From positions 500,001-564,000 of the forward strand of contig NZ_CP101827.1 of NCBI RefSeq assembly GCF_024498295.1: a stretch of 64,000 bases of DNA. Reading direction: 5' to 3'. A model generated the notes under the pieces. It did not search any database and was not told the DNA's origin. It saw only the letters and a program-made list of their open reading frames with translations. Of the stretch, positions 15,899-24,033 are shown one piece after another. Position numbers and translations under genes: made by a program. The first letter of the stretch is position 1. The number at the start of each line of letters is the position of its first letter. Source of the DNA: Thermocaproicibacter melissae. GTDB lineage: Bacteria > Bacillota > Clostridia > Oscillospirales > Acutalibacteraceae.

Positions 15899-16264
15899 TT
15901 ATTCGGAAACATGCGAAAGTCCCTGTGAGAAAATATTGTTGACGTGCTCGTCGCCAAGCGAATAGTAAACAACTTTTCCTTCACGGCGGTTTTTGATTAG
16001 CTTCGATTGTTTCAGAATACGGAGCTGATGCGAAATTGCCGAATTTGTCATTCCGAGCAGCGACGCGATATCGCAAACACACATTTCGGAAAGAGACAAC
16101 GCACAGAGGATTTTTACGCGCGTTGAATCGGCGAACACTTTGAAAAGGTCGGCAAGGTCCATCAAGGATTCTTCATCGGGCATATTCTCACGAACTTTTT
16201 TCACAATATCCTCATGTATCACCGTGCAGTCACATTTATCAACTTCAGGAACCAGTGGACTCAT
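15899..16264 (-). CDS. CadC/SmtB-type ArsR-family metal-sensing repressor
   Basis: 121 residues from the ATG with GAGGTG 7 bases upstream; an earlier in-frame ATG adds 21 residues but lacks a ribosome site. The N-terminal DKCDC motif and the EMCVCDIA motif in the DNA-binding winged helix match the Cys ligands of Staphylococcus CadC, which senses Cd, Pb and Zn. The C-terminal SLGDEHVNNIFSQGLSH also aligns with CadC and carries its alpha5 acidic/His metal site. CadC genes normally sit beside a CadA-type metal ATPase; here the only ATPase nearby is the convergent Ca/Mn-type pump, so its target is uncertain. Confidence 0.9.
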   Translation of the reverse strand: MSPLVPEVDKCDCTVIHEDIVKKVRENMPDEESLMDLADLFKVFADSTRVKILCALSLSEMCVCDIASLLGMTNSAISHQLRILKQSKLIKNRREGKVVYYSLGDEHVNNIFSQGLSHVSE

Positions 16265-16383
16265 GGCGCTCACCTCTCTGTTATCATTCAAGAAAATATT
16301 ATATCTATACAGGCCGGATAAGGTCAAGAAAATGTGAAGTTTGGGTGAAATGAAGTAATTTATTTCAACTTTTTGAAATAGTA

Positions 16384-16412
16384 TTTACATGTTAGAAAAA
16401 TTGTGATATTCT
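16384..16412 (+). promoter_or_regulatory. Promoter of the rubredoxin gene
   Basis: TTTACA (16384-16389), 17 bases, TATTCT (16407-16412), ending 31 bases before the rubredoxin start. Confidence 0.6.
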
Positions 16413-16443
16413 TATCTGCACAAAATGAAAAGGAGGTTACGTT

Positions 16444-16605
16444 ATGCAAAAATATGTCTGCAGTGTCTGCGGTTATGTTTATGACCCGGAAGAGGGAGAT
16501 CCCGAAAACGGAATTGCACCTGGTACAAAGTTTGAAGACTTACCGGATGACTGGACATGCCCGCTGTGCGGCGCCGGAAAAGAAGAGTTCGAGCCAAGGG
16601 AATAA
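16444..16605 (+). CDS. Rubredoxin
   Basis: A 53-residue iron-sulfur electron carrier with a strong AAGGAGG ribosome site. The iron is held by four Cys in two motifs, CSVCG (residues 6-10) and CPLCG (39-43). The Y-V-Y-D-P-E-E-G-D core and the PDDWTCP sequence are typical. It is monocistronic with its own promoter and terminator. In anaerobes rubredoxin passes electrons to oxygen- and peroxide-reducing enzymes; no partner is adjacent. Confidence 0.97.
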   Translation: MQKYVCSVCGYVYDPEEGDPENGIAPGTKFEDLPDDWTCPLCGAGKEEFEPRE

Positions 16606-16614
16606 TTTGCATAG

Positions 16615-16649
16615 AAAAAAGGGCATCCGCATAACACGGATGCCCTTTT
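16615..16649. terminator. Bidirectional terminator between rubredoxin and hsp20
   Basis: GGGCATCCG / CGGATGCCC (16621-16645), flanked by AAAAAA on one side and TTTTC on the other, between convergent genes. Confidence 0.9.
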
Positions 16650-16654
16650 CGTGG

Positions 16655-17083
16655 TTATTTGATTTCGATGGTTTTAGCTTCAGGAAGAGCCTCTTTCAAC
16701 TTCGGAAGTTCAAGCGTCAGGACGCCGTTTTCATAACTAGCAGAGATTCTGCTGGAATCAATTCCGTCCAGCCCGAAGCTACGGCTCAGTGCATTGTACC
16801 TTCTTTCACGACGTACATAATTGCCTCTATTGTCTTGCTCGCTGGTGTCTTCGTTGCGTTCTGCTGAGATGTTCAGTTGATCACCTTGAATGCTGATTTT
16901 TATATCTTCTTTGCGGAAGCCGGGCATGTCGGCCTTTAGCACATATTTGTCGCCTTGGTCAATAATGTCGGTGCGGCAGGGAGCGAATTGTTTTTCCAGT
17001 CCGAAAAAGGCTTCGTCAAACATACGATCAAATGCATCAAAAAGGCTTGCACTTCTGCGCTCAAAAGGAATCAAATCAAACAT
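16655..17083 (-). CDS. Small heat shock protein, Hsp20/alpha-crystallin family
   Basis: 142 residues from the ATG at 17083; the GGGAGG ribosome site lies 8 bases upstream, so the TTG at 17098 is not the start. The alpha-crystallin domain (about 36-140) has the DIIDQGDKYVLKADMPGFRKEDIKI block and the C-terminal GVLTLELPK motif. The final AKTIEIK holds the I-x-I tail used in oligomer assembly. It binds unfolding proteins without ATP. A perfect CIRCE element about 120 bases upstream indicates HrcA repression. Confidence 0.93.
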   Translation of the reverse strand: MFDLIPFERRSASLFDAFDRMFDEAFFGLEKQFAPCRTDIIDQGDKYVLKADMPGFRKEDIKISIQGDQLNISAERNEDTSEQDNRGNYVRRERRYNALSRSFGLDGIDSSRISASYENGVLTLELPKLKEALPEAKTIEIK

Positions 17084-17199
17084 ATCAAAACCTCCCAATC
17101 AAGTTTTTTATTTCTGGAACTCTTCGTTCCTTTTTGCACCTTTAGTTTATCCGGAAATTATGAATAAATTGTAAAATAATTATTACTAAACTGTTAAAT

Positions 17200-17226
17200 T
17201 TAGCACTCTAATTAAAAGAGTGCTAA
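17200..17226 (-). promoter_or_regulatory. CIRCE element (HrcA operator)
   Basis: TTAGCACTC (17200-17208), 9 bases, GAGTGCTAA (17218-17226): the exact CIRCE consensus. On the minus strand TTGGCA, 17 bases and TTATAG lie just upstream, giving a plausible promoter for hsp20 whose start region the operator covers. Confidence 0.95.
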
Positions 17227-17395
17227 ATTTAAGAATTCTCTCTATAAGAAAAGTTTCACTACCATGCCAAGACTAACATTTGTGGAAAGCAGGCCGTTTA
17301 TGGGGAACAAGTAACAATCGAACTAAGCACACCGATTTTACTAGCGAATGATTTGAATAAAATACGATAAAATATAAATACTTTGGAAAAAAGTA

Positions 17396-17424
17396 TTGAC
17401 TTCCTTAACTATCTGTGTTATCCT
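17396..17424 (+). promoter_or_regulatory. Promoter of initiator tRNA
   Basis: TTGACT (17396-17401), 17 bases, TATCCT (17419-17424), 35 bases before the tRNA. The roughly 170 bases between CIRCE and this promoter hold nothing else I can identify. Confidence 0.75.
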
Positions 17425-17459
17425 AAAAAAGCACTCTGTTGAAGAGAAGCAAGAAATAT

Positions 17460-17536
<77 letters not shown>

Positions 17537-17548
17537 AAAATGATGGAA

Positions 17549-17584
17549 ACAGGCTAAATTCTTATCGAATTTAGCCTGTTTTTC
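17549..17584 (+). terminator. Terminator of initiator tRNA
   Basis: ACAGGCTAAATTC / GAATTTAGCCTGT with a 5-nt loop, followed by TTTT. Confidence 0.9.
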
Positions 17585-17675
17585 TGTATTGCCCTTCTTC
17601 GATGTGATTTAGCTGGCTTCAATTGATGCAATCATATACATCAAATCGGACCGTCCAATCTATTGCTCCTGTATT

Positions 17676-18683
17676 TCAAAACAAGGTTGAAATTAAGACA
17701 AACAATTTTGTCATGAGAAATCCGATTATGATACATGCAGGAAACGTAAGTACCCATGCGGCTACCATTTCTTTTGCGATTCCCCAGTTTACGTCAGAAA
17801 ACCTGCGGGAAGCCCCCGCGCCCATCATCGCAGAACCTTTTGTGTTTGTTGTACTGAGCGGGATGCCGGACTGAACGGTCGTAACCAGCATACAGACAGA
17901 AGCGACAAGCTCCGCTGAAAATCCCTGGTATTTTTCCAGCTTCACCATATCGACGCCCATCGTTTTGATAATTCGGTAACCGCCGACCGAAGTACCGATA
18001 CCCATGACCAGTGAGCAAAGAAGCATAATCCAGAAATCAATATGAACGGTCTGTGGAACCGGCTGGTCTTTTGCCAGCAAAAGGACAAGGACAAAAACGC
18101 CCATGAATTTCTGACCGTCCTGCGCCCCGTGGCTTGTTGCCATCAGTGCGGCAGATGCAATCTGCCCGACGGAAAATATGCGGTTGGCACGGGCCCTTTT
18201 TACGTTGCGAAAAAGGAATCTAACCAGCTTTGTGACAAGATAGGCGGCTGCGAAGCCGACGACAGTTGAAATGAAAATTCCCCATAATACTTTTGCGAAT
18301 GGGTCCCATTCAAATGCGGAAATGCCTCTGTAGGCAATACCGGCACCCATCAGGCTGGCGATCAGCGCATGGCTTTCACTGGTCGGTATGCCGAATTTCC
18401 AAGCTGATACGGACCAGATTACAATAGAAAGCTGTGCTGCACAGATGACAATCAGCGGATTAGATCCGGTGCCGACGTTTACCAAGTTTGCAATGGTACT
18501 GGCAACAGCCGAGCCGAAACACATAATGCCAACCAGATTAAAGACTGCAGCCATTGCGATGGCTGTACGCGCAGATAAGACTTTTGTGGAAACTACCGTA
18601 GCGATTGCGTTCGGAGCATCTGTCCATCCGTTCACAAATATGGACGCACAGACTAGGAACAACGCGAAGGGAAGAATCATCAT
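17676..18683 (-). CDS. PiT-family inorganic phosphate permease
   Basis: 335 residues from the first of two adjacent ATGs, with AGAGAGG 6 bases upstream; the longer frame reading is leader. About nine or ten membrane segments. The two inverted PiT repeats are visible: NGWTDAPNAIATVVST near the N-terminus and PLSTTNTKGSAMMGAG near residue 275, together with SHGAQDGQKFMG in the central loop. It imports phosphate (as metal-phosphate) with H+ or Na+. No PhoU-like regulator adjoins it. A promoter lies about 110 bases upstream. Confidence 0.92.
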   Translation of the reverse strand: MMILPFALFLVCASIFVNGWTDAPNAIATVVSTKVLSARTAIAMAAVFNLVGIMCFGSAVASTIANLVNVGTGSNPLIVICAAQLSIVIWSVSAWKFGIPTSESHALIASLMGAGIAYRGISAFEWDPFAKVLWGIFISTVVGFAAAYLVTKLVRFLFRNVKRARANRIFSVGQIASAALMATSHGAQDGQKFMGVFVLVLLLAKDQPVPQTVHIDFWIMLLCSLVMGIGTSVGGYRIIKTMGVDMVKLEKYQGFSAELVASVCMLVTTVQSGIPLSTTNTKGSAMMGAGASRRFSDVNWGIAKEMVAAWVLTFPACIIIGFLMTKLFVLISTLF

Positions 18684-18789
18684 AAACAGCCTCTCTTTTT
18701 TTCGATAGGATTCCCTTTTTAGCCCTAATATAGTATCGAAAAGATTGGGATAATCAATTTTACCGTAAAAATATGAAAATTTTATTCTT

Positions 18790-18818
18790 ATCATAATAAA
18801 AATGCCTTGCGATGTCAA
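18790..18818 (-). promoter_or_regulatory. Promoter of the phosphate permease gene
   Basis: On the minus strand TTGACA (18813-18818), 17 bases, TATGAT (18790-18795). Confidence 0.75.
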
Positions 18819-18837
18819 AATAATAGTCCTGTTTTCA

Positions 18838-18871
18838 TTGAAAAAGCCGGCAGCTGTTATACTGCCGGCTT
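18838..18871 (-). terminator. Minus-strand terminator with no minus-strand gene directly upstream
   Basis: AAGCCGGCAG / CTGCCGGCTT hairpin (18844-18871) followed on the minus strand by TTTTTC. The nearest minus-strand genes that could feed it are DUF3006 and the ComEC-like gene, beyond the plus-strand hydrolase. Confidence 0.65.
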
Positions 18872-18961
18872 AATATGATAGAGAATGGTTGAAAAGGGTG
18901 GTATAGCATACAAGACCAGCCCATTGAATACTCTGTATGGGATATTTATGGGGGTGTTGTG

Positions 18962-19774
18962 ATGGGCTATTATGTAAAAACGGCATCGAATGTAAAAATC
19001 TATGTGGAAGATTTGAATCCGGAAGGAAATAAAACCATATTATTCGTTCACGGTTGGCCCGGAAATCATAATTTGTTTGAATACCAATTCAATGAATTGC
19101 CGAAATTGGGGTATCGATGCATCGGCATCGATTGCCGGGGATTTGGATTGTCCGATAAGCCTTGGAGTGGTTACGATTACGACACGCTCGCAGATGATAT
19201 TAAATCTGTAATCGATGCGCTGGGTTTAAAGAATATTACACTTGGCGGCCATTCGACCGGCGGCGCAATCTGCATCCGCTATATGGCCAGATACAACGGG
19301 TACGGCGTGTCAAAACTCGCTCTTTTCGCGGCAGCAGCACCTAGCCTTATTCAACGTCCATATTTTCCATACGGATTAAAAAAGCAGGATGTGTTGGATA
19401 TCATTCAGAATACATATCATGACCGACCCAATATGCTTCGTGAATTCGGCAAGAAAATATTTTTTCGATATGTGACGGATGCTTTCTCCGATTGGATATT
19501 CCAATTGGGTTTGCAAGCTGCAAGCTGGGCGACGATAGCCATTGCAAACTCATGGATAAAGGAAGAAGGCCTGTTTCAGGATATGAAATCCATCAAGGTT
19601 CCAACGTTAATCTTACATGGCCTTGACGATGAAGTATGTTTGTTCCAACTGGCGATTGCTCAGCGGGACGGTATCAGCGGTGCAAAGCTTGTACCGATTG
19701 AAGCGTGTGGGCATTTCCTTTTTTACGACCAAAAAGAGATTTTTAATCGAGAGCTGGTCAAATTCACCGAGTAA
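18962..19774 (+). CDS. Alpha/beta hydrolase (haloperoxidase/esterase-like)
   Basis: 270 residues from the ATG at 18962 (a GTG three bases earlier is also possible). The catalytic triad is visible: nucleophile Ser in GHSTGG (about residue 96), Asp in LHGLDDEV, and His in CGHFLFY. The oxyanion-hole motif HGWPG lies near residue 30. GHSTGG with a following RYMARY helix is typical of non-haem chloroperoxidase/aryl-esterase relatives, so ester or lactone hydrolysis is more likely than halogenation. The substrate is unknown. It converges on the DUF3006 gene with 15 bases between stops and no terminator. Confidence 0.88.
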   Translation: MGYYVKTASNVKIYVEDLNPEGNKTILFVHGWPGNHNLFEYQFNELPKLGYRCIGIDCRGFGLSDKPWSGYDYDTLADDIKSVIDALGLKNITLGGHSTGGAICIRYMARYNGYGVSKLALFAAAAPSLIQRPYFPYGLKKQDVLDIIQNTYHDRPNMLREFGKKIFFRYVTDAFSDWIFQLGLQAASWATIAIANSWIKEEGLFQDMKSIKVPTLILHGLDDEVCLFQLAIAQRDGISGAKLVPIEACGHFLFYDQKEIFNRELVKFTE

Positions 19775-19789
19775 GAATCGGAACACCTT

Positions 19790-19990
19790 TTAATCGACAA
19801 ACAGACTGTCTTCCAGTTCTTTAATCCTTTTTTCGCGCTTTTCAGTTTCTCCTTTATCGACCATAACCGTAATCACATCCCCTTCTTTTGCTTCACTGGG
19901 GATGGCAGACCGAGGAATGTTCACAAAGGTTTCATTCTCTAATTCAACCACGGCGAAATTGCCTTCGAATCGATCAATCGTGTATTGCAT
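19790..19990 (-). CDS. DUF3006-family small protein
   Basis: 66 residues with a GAGGA ribosome site. The sequence MQYTIDRFEGNFAVVELENE followed by IPxSAIPxEAKEGDVI is the DUF3006 pattern: a small beta-barrel-like fold with a charged tail. It lies 47 bases downstream of a secreted or membrane-tethered ComEC-like metallo-beta-lactamase, a pairing seen repeatedly in clostridia and suggestive of joint function. Its activity is not known. Confidence 0.85.
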   Translation of the reverse strand: MQYTIDRFEGNFAVVELENETFVNIPRSAIPSEAKEGDVITVMVDKGETEKREKRIKELEDSLFVD

Positions 19991-20037
19991 AATATCCTCC
20001 TCATGTCAGCGGATTAACTCTGTATGCTTCGCGGCCG

Positions 20038-21243
20038 TTAAGGTGCGTTCTGTTTGATGCTGGATGCCTTTTTATTGACCGTAATCGTCTTGGAGTCTGA
20101 AGTAAAAACAATTGTTCCATCCTTGTCTGTTCGATAAATTGTTGCGCCGATATTTTGCAGTCTCGTTAGTGCTGCGCTCGTCGGATGGCCGTAGCTGTTT
20201 CCGGCACCTACTTCAATCACGGCATATTTGGGCTTTACCTTGTTCAAAAATGATTGAGATGTGGAAGTCTTGCTGCCGTGGTGGCCTACCTTGAGCACAT
20301 CTGCTTTCACATCTGCGGTAATCTGCCTTTCGGATTCTTCTCCTGCATCGCCCATAAACAAGAATTTGTTGTTGCCATAGGTCACTTTGATAACGGCGGA
20401 ATATTCATTCAAGTCATCGCCGGTTATATAAACAGGTGCCATAATATCAATATTAAGGTTACCAACCTTCACAATATTGACTCCGGCTTTTGCTGTATGG
20501 ATTTTAAGTCCCTTATTTTGAATGGCGACAAGAAGTTTCTCGTAGGTCTTGGTATTGGTGGATTTCTTCGGCATATAAATTTTACCGATATTCAGTTTGC
20601 TTACAACCGTTGCCATACCGCCGATATGATCTGCATGGGGGTGTGTCGCAATTAAATAATCGATTTTATTATAGCCCAGAGCTTTAATATAGCTTACAAT
20701 TTGAGTCCCATTATCGGAATTTCCGGCGTCGATCAGCATCGTCTGCTTATTTGGAAGTTCGAGAAATTCCGAATCACCTTGACCTACATCCATGTAGTGG
20801 ACTTTGAGCTTTGCACCGCTTGACGGTGCAGGGGAGGAAGAACGGTTTACTTGCGGTACGGCGGATGACGCTAAGGAAGTAGTCGTTGCATTAGAGGAAG
20901 ATCCTGCTGTGGAAGGTGAATCGGAAGACGCTGTTATAGAAGAACTTGGGGTTGAAGAAACAGTTGCCGCCATACTAGAAGCAAACTGTGTAGATGATGT
21001 CGATTGAGGCGATGTTGCTGCAGACACCATTGTAGTAACCAATGGAAGCACTACAGCGGCAATCGCCATTGTTTTTGTTATTTCAAATTTCCTGTTGCTT
21101 AGGAAGTCTTGAAATTTTGGGTTAAAAAGCAGAGCGGGGATGATAAAAAACAAGAGCCCCCAGCTTGCCGGCAACGAGAATAACCCAATCAATGCCATAA
21201 ATCCGCAAAGTACAGATATAATCCATAAACCTGCCTTTTTCAC
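20038..21243 (-). CDS. ComEC-like metallo-beta-lactamase hydrolase with membrane anchor
   Basis: 401 residues from a GTG with GGGAGG upstream. Residues 5-75 hold two or three hydrophobic segments, 78-143 form a Ser/Thr/Ala-rich low-complexity linker, and 146 to the end is a metallo-beta-lactamase domain. Zinc ligands are in THPHADHIGG (200-209), MGDAGEES, and KVGHHGSKTSTS; MDVGQGDS (151-158) is typical of the ComEC extracellular domain. The competence channel itself is absent, so this is a stand-alone surface hydrolase, probably a nuclease or phosphodiesterase. It leads a two-gene unit with DUF3006. Confidence 0.88.
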   Translation of the reverse strand: MKKAGLWIISVLCGFMALIGLFSLPASWGLLFFIIPALLFNPKFQDFLSNRKFEITKTMAIAAVVLPLVTTMVSAATSPQSTSSTQFASSMAATVSSTPSSSITASSDSPSTAGSSSNATTTSLASSAVPQVNRSSSPAPSSGAKLKVHYMDVGQGDSEFLELPNKQTMLIDAGNSDNGTQIVSYIKALGYNKIDYLIATHPHADHIGGMATVVSKLNIGKIYMPKKSTNTKTYEKLLVAIQNKGLKIHTAKAGVNIVKVGNLNIDIMAPVYITGDDLNEYSAVIKVTYGNNKFLFMGDAGEESERQITADVKADVLKVGHHGSKTSTSQSFLNKVKPKYAVIEVGAGNSYGHPTSAALTRLQNIGATIYRTDKDGTIVFTSDSKTITVNKKASSIKQNAP

Positions 21244-21350
21244 ACTAATATACCTCCCTTGCCAATAGTAGAATTATGCCAGTATTTGCATGAAAAATGA
21301 GGGCGACGGTGTCGTTCTTCAGATAAATTAAACTTGTGCGTTGTCTTGGC

Positions 21351-21390
21351 AAAAAATAATCCCATCGGAAATCAATCCGATGGGATTTAA
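21351..21390 (-). terminator. Terminator of the interrupted HD-GYP gene
   Basis: AATCCCATCGGA / TCCGATGGGATT hairpin (21358-21387) followed on the minus strand by ATTTTTTG, about 90 bases after the HD-GYP stop. Confidence 0.85.
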
Positions 21391-21859
21391 ATTTATATAT
21401 CAAGACGCGAGATAAAACCATTGATCGAAAATTCGATAAGCAATAAGCCTATAAACGATATAGCAACTTAGAAAGCCTTATTGTTGCAGTGTGTTTTCCA
21501 GCAGAGAAATTAATTCATTGGAAAATTCAGTCCCTGTTTTGATCATAGCTATCGCTTCCCCCATTTTATAAGCACGTTGGCCGTCGGGACGCTCAGATGT
21601 TATTACATCAATCGTATCGGCAATCATTACAATCTTGCTGCTCTGAGATATTTTATTTTCCTTGATTCCTTTTGGATATCCGCTTCCGTCAAGTCGCTCG
21701 TGATGCTGCAAAATGATGTCGGTGCATTCTTTTGGAAGGCCATATGATTTAACGGAACTTAGGCCCAATTCACAGTGTTGGTAGAACAAAAGCTGTTCTG
21801 TCTTGTTGAAGGGTTCCGTCCTTTCTATCATGGATTTTGGAAGCAGCAGCATGCCTACA

Positions 21860-23216
21860 GATAACGTATAATAAGTTTCGCAAAATTAATTGAAGCAAAA
21901 AAGTAGACATAGTCGATTGCCGTCGGTAAAATAAAGTTACCATACAAAATCTACCAAGGAGGCAATAAACTATGTCTGATAATATTATACAACTAAACGA
22001 AGACCTGATAAAGAATAATCTTAAAGATCTTGTCCGTAGTAGTGTGGAAGAAACACTGAATGCACTACTCGACCATGAAGCTGATGAGCTTGTTAATGCC
22101 GAGCGATATGAACGCTCTGGCGACCGAAAGGGGTATCGCTCCGGCCATTATGAGCGAAACTTTTCTACGACATCCGGAAATGTAAAACTCAGGGTTCCAA
22201 AGCTGAAGGGTATCCAGTTTGAGACAGCCATTATTGAACGCTACAAACGGCGGGAATGCTCTGTAGAAGAAGCGCTGATTGAGATGTATCTCGCAGGTGT
22301 TTCAGTACGCCGTGTGGAAGATATCACTGAGGCTCTCTGGGGTACAAAGGTGTCTCCGGGAACAATTAGTAATCTTAACAAAAAAGCCTATGGACATATT
22401 GAACAATGGCGTCAACGTCCTCTTTTAGAGGAGTATCCGTACGTTTATGTTGATGGTATTTATCTCAAGCGCAGTTGGGGTGGCGAAATACAGAATGTGT
22501 CTGTACTCGTTGCCATTGGCGTAAACCGTCATGGATATCGAGAAATCATTGGCGCTGCGGAAGGTATGAAGGAAGATAAAGAAAGTTGGAAAAACTTCTT
22601 TGTCGGCCTAAAAGAACGCGGATTAAAGGGCGTTCGCCTTATTATTGGAGATAAGTGTCTTGGAATGTTAGAAACCATTCCAGAAGTCTTCCCCGATGCC
22701 AAATATCAACGTTGTACCGTTCACTTTTATCGCAATATCTTTCGTGTTACACCGAAAAACAAAATGCGCTCAGTCACGTTAATGCTCAAAGCAATTCATG
22801 CCCAGGAAAGTAAAGAAGCTGCCCGCGAAAAAGCTGCTTCAGTTGCAGCTAAACTTCGTGAAATGAAATTGTCTGCGGCAGCTAAAAAGGTCGAAGAAAG
22901 TGTTGATGAAACTCTAACTTACATGGACTTTCCAACAGAGCACTGGACCAGAATTCGTACGAATAATGTAACCGAACGCATCAATCGAGAGATTAAACGC
23001 CGAACGAAAGCAATTGGTGCTTTCCCGGATGGCAATAGTGCTTTGATGCTGGTCTGTGCACGACTTCGTTATGTGGCAGCTTCTGCATGGGGAACGAAGC
23101 GTTATCTCAACATGGAGCACCTATTCCAGATGGAACTGATGCAACAACATTCTGCCAGCTAGCTACTGGCAAACTGACGGCATAGATGGATTTTGCGAAA
23201 TTTTCTTGACACGGCC
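21860..23216 (+). mobile_element. IS256-family insertion sequence with 8-bp target duplication
   Basis: 1357 bp flanked by direct repeats TGCCTACA (21852-21859 and 23217-23224). The ends form imperfect 27-bp inverted repeats that share the 11-mer TTTCGCAAAAT at the same distance (16 bases) from each tip. The length, 8-bp duplication and transposase all fit IS256. It sits in the HD-GYP gene in the opposite orientation. Confidence 0.92.
21972..23162 (+). CDS. IS256-family transposase
   Basis: 396 residues with an AAGGAGG ribosome site. It carries the mutator-type transposase domain: first catalytic Asp in VYVDGIYLK, second in IIGDKCLGM, and Glu in TNNVTERINREIKRRTK. The C-(x)-H motif before the insertion domain is visible in YQRCTVHFYRN. 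It is full length with no frameshift, so the element is probably still mobile. Confidence 0.95.
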   Translation: MSDNIIQLNEDLIKNNLKDLVRSSVEETLNALLDHEADELVNAERYERSGDRKGYRSGHYERNFSTTSGNVKLRVPKLKGIQFETAIIERYKRRECSVEEALIEMYLAGVSVRRVEDITEALWGTKVSPGTISNLNKKAYGHIEQWRQRPLLEEYPYVYVDGIYLKRSWGGEIQNVSVLVAIGVNRHGYREIIGAAEGMKEDKESWKNFFVGLKERGLKGVRLIIGDKCLGMLETIPEVFPDAKYQRCTVHFYRNIFRVTPKNKMRSVTLMLKAIHAQESKEAAREKAASVAAKLREMKLSAAAKKVEESVDETLTYMDFPTEHWTRIRTNNVTERINREIKRRTKAIGAFPDGNSALMLVCARLRYVAASAWGTKRYLNMEHLFQMELMQQHSAS

Positions 23217-23675
23217 TGCCTACATCATGCAGTAATGAACCCAATCCGAGGTGGAACAGCTTTTTGTCGTTATATTCTAATTTATCAGCGATAATCAGCG
23301 ACATCAAAGCAACATCAATGGAATGTGTATATAACCAGCCAAGATAGTTCGCCAAGGTATTGATGTATATCCACCAGGGTTCTTTTTTCGATTCAAATAA
23401 TATCTTTGTTAATACCTTATTTGGTGTTTCAAGAATGTGTTTATTTGCAATATGTTTTCTTGCACCAAAGGAATTTAATATCTCTTTTGTGATAGAATCT
23501 TTTTGAGCGTTGTCAAAAATTTTGCCATTGTAAATTTCACCATTTTCATCTATTACTATTGAGTCGCTTAATCTTTTTAATTTTTTGATGATATCAACGT
23601 TTACTTTTTATTTTTCTTCAGTAGCAATACTCCGTTATCATCAATGATATCTTCTTTTGTAACGTATTCAGGCAT

Positions 23676-24033
23676 GTAAATTCTCCTAACTATACAGATT
23701 TTTTGCTTTGACGATTCGTACGTTGAGCAGCCCTGGAGTATATTAGCAAAAAATAGCAAAATAAGAGCTATGGTACTTATTCCCAAAGTTTTTTATTAAA
23801 ACATATTTTTGAATAGACCATCGCCCCGTGCCATGGCAATGTATATTATCGCTGCTAAATTAATTATAATAAATGCATAAATTTAGTCAAGATACTATAA
23901 TTATTTAATTATTGTTGATAACTTTTATACAATATGCATATATATTTTCTATTTAGCGAGTTCTAATAGTGGAAATTCCATATAGAACACAGAACCTCCC
24001 AGCTGATGCCGGGGGGACCGTTTTCATTGAGAA
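23676..24033. other. AT-rich intergenic region upstream of the HD-GYP pseudogene
   Basis: No reading frame of interest. On the minus strand TTGACT (23885-23890), 16 bases and TATAAT (23863-23868) form a promoter for the HD-GYP gene, leaving a leader of about 180 bases. I looked for a cyclic di-GMP riboswitch in that leader and do not see its conserved motifs. No clear terminator for mrp is visible. Confidence 0.5.

Larger units (their letters stand above)
21478..23675 (-). pseudogene. HD-GYP domain protein, interrupted by IS256-family element and frameshifted
   Basis: The reading begins at the ATG at 23675 (TAGGAG upstream) with MPEYVTKEDIIDDNGVLLLKKNKK and hits TAA at the A-rich AAA-AAG-TAA. 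The rest continues in the -1 frame (VNVDIIKKLKRLSDSIVIDENGEIY...). The HD part (LLHDVG) is followed by the IS. After the IS the reading resumes as MLLLPKSMIERTE and contains HHERLDGSGYPKG, the GYP signature. Removing the element and one target copy restores HDVG-MLLLPKS. HD-GYP proteins degrade cyclic di-GMP; this copy cannot make an intact enzyme. Confidence 0.9.

Noticed and set aside
23676-23862. Possible cyclic di-GMP riboswitch in the HD-GYP leader
   Set aside because: The gene type made this attractive, but the conserved GEMM motifs and a GNRA tetraloop-receptor layout are not present.
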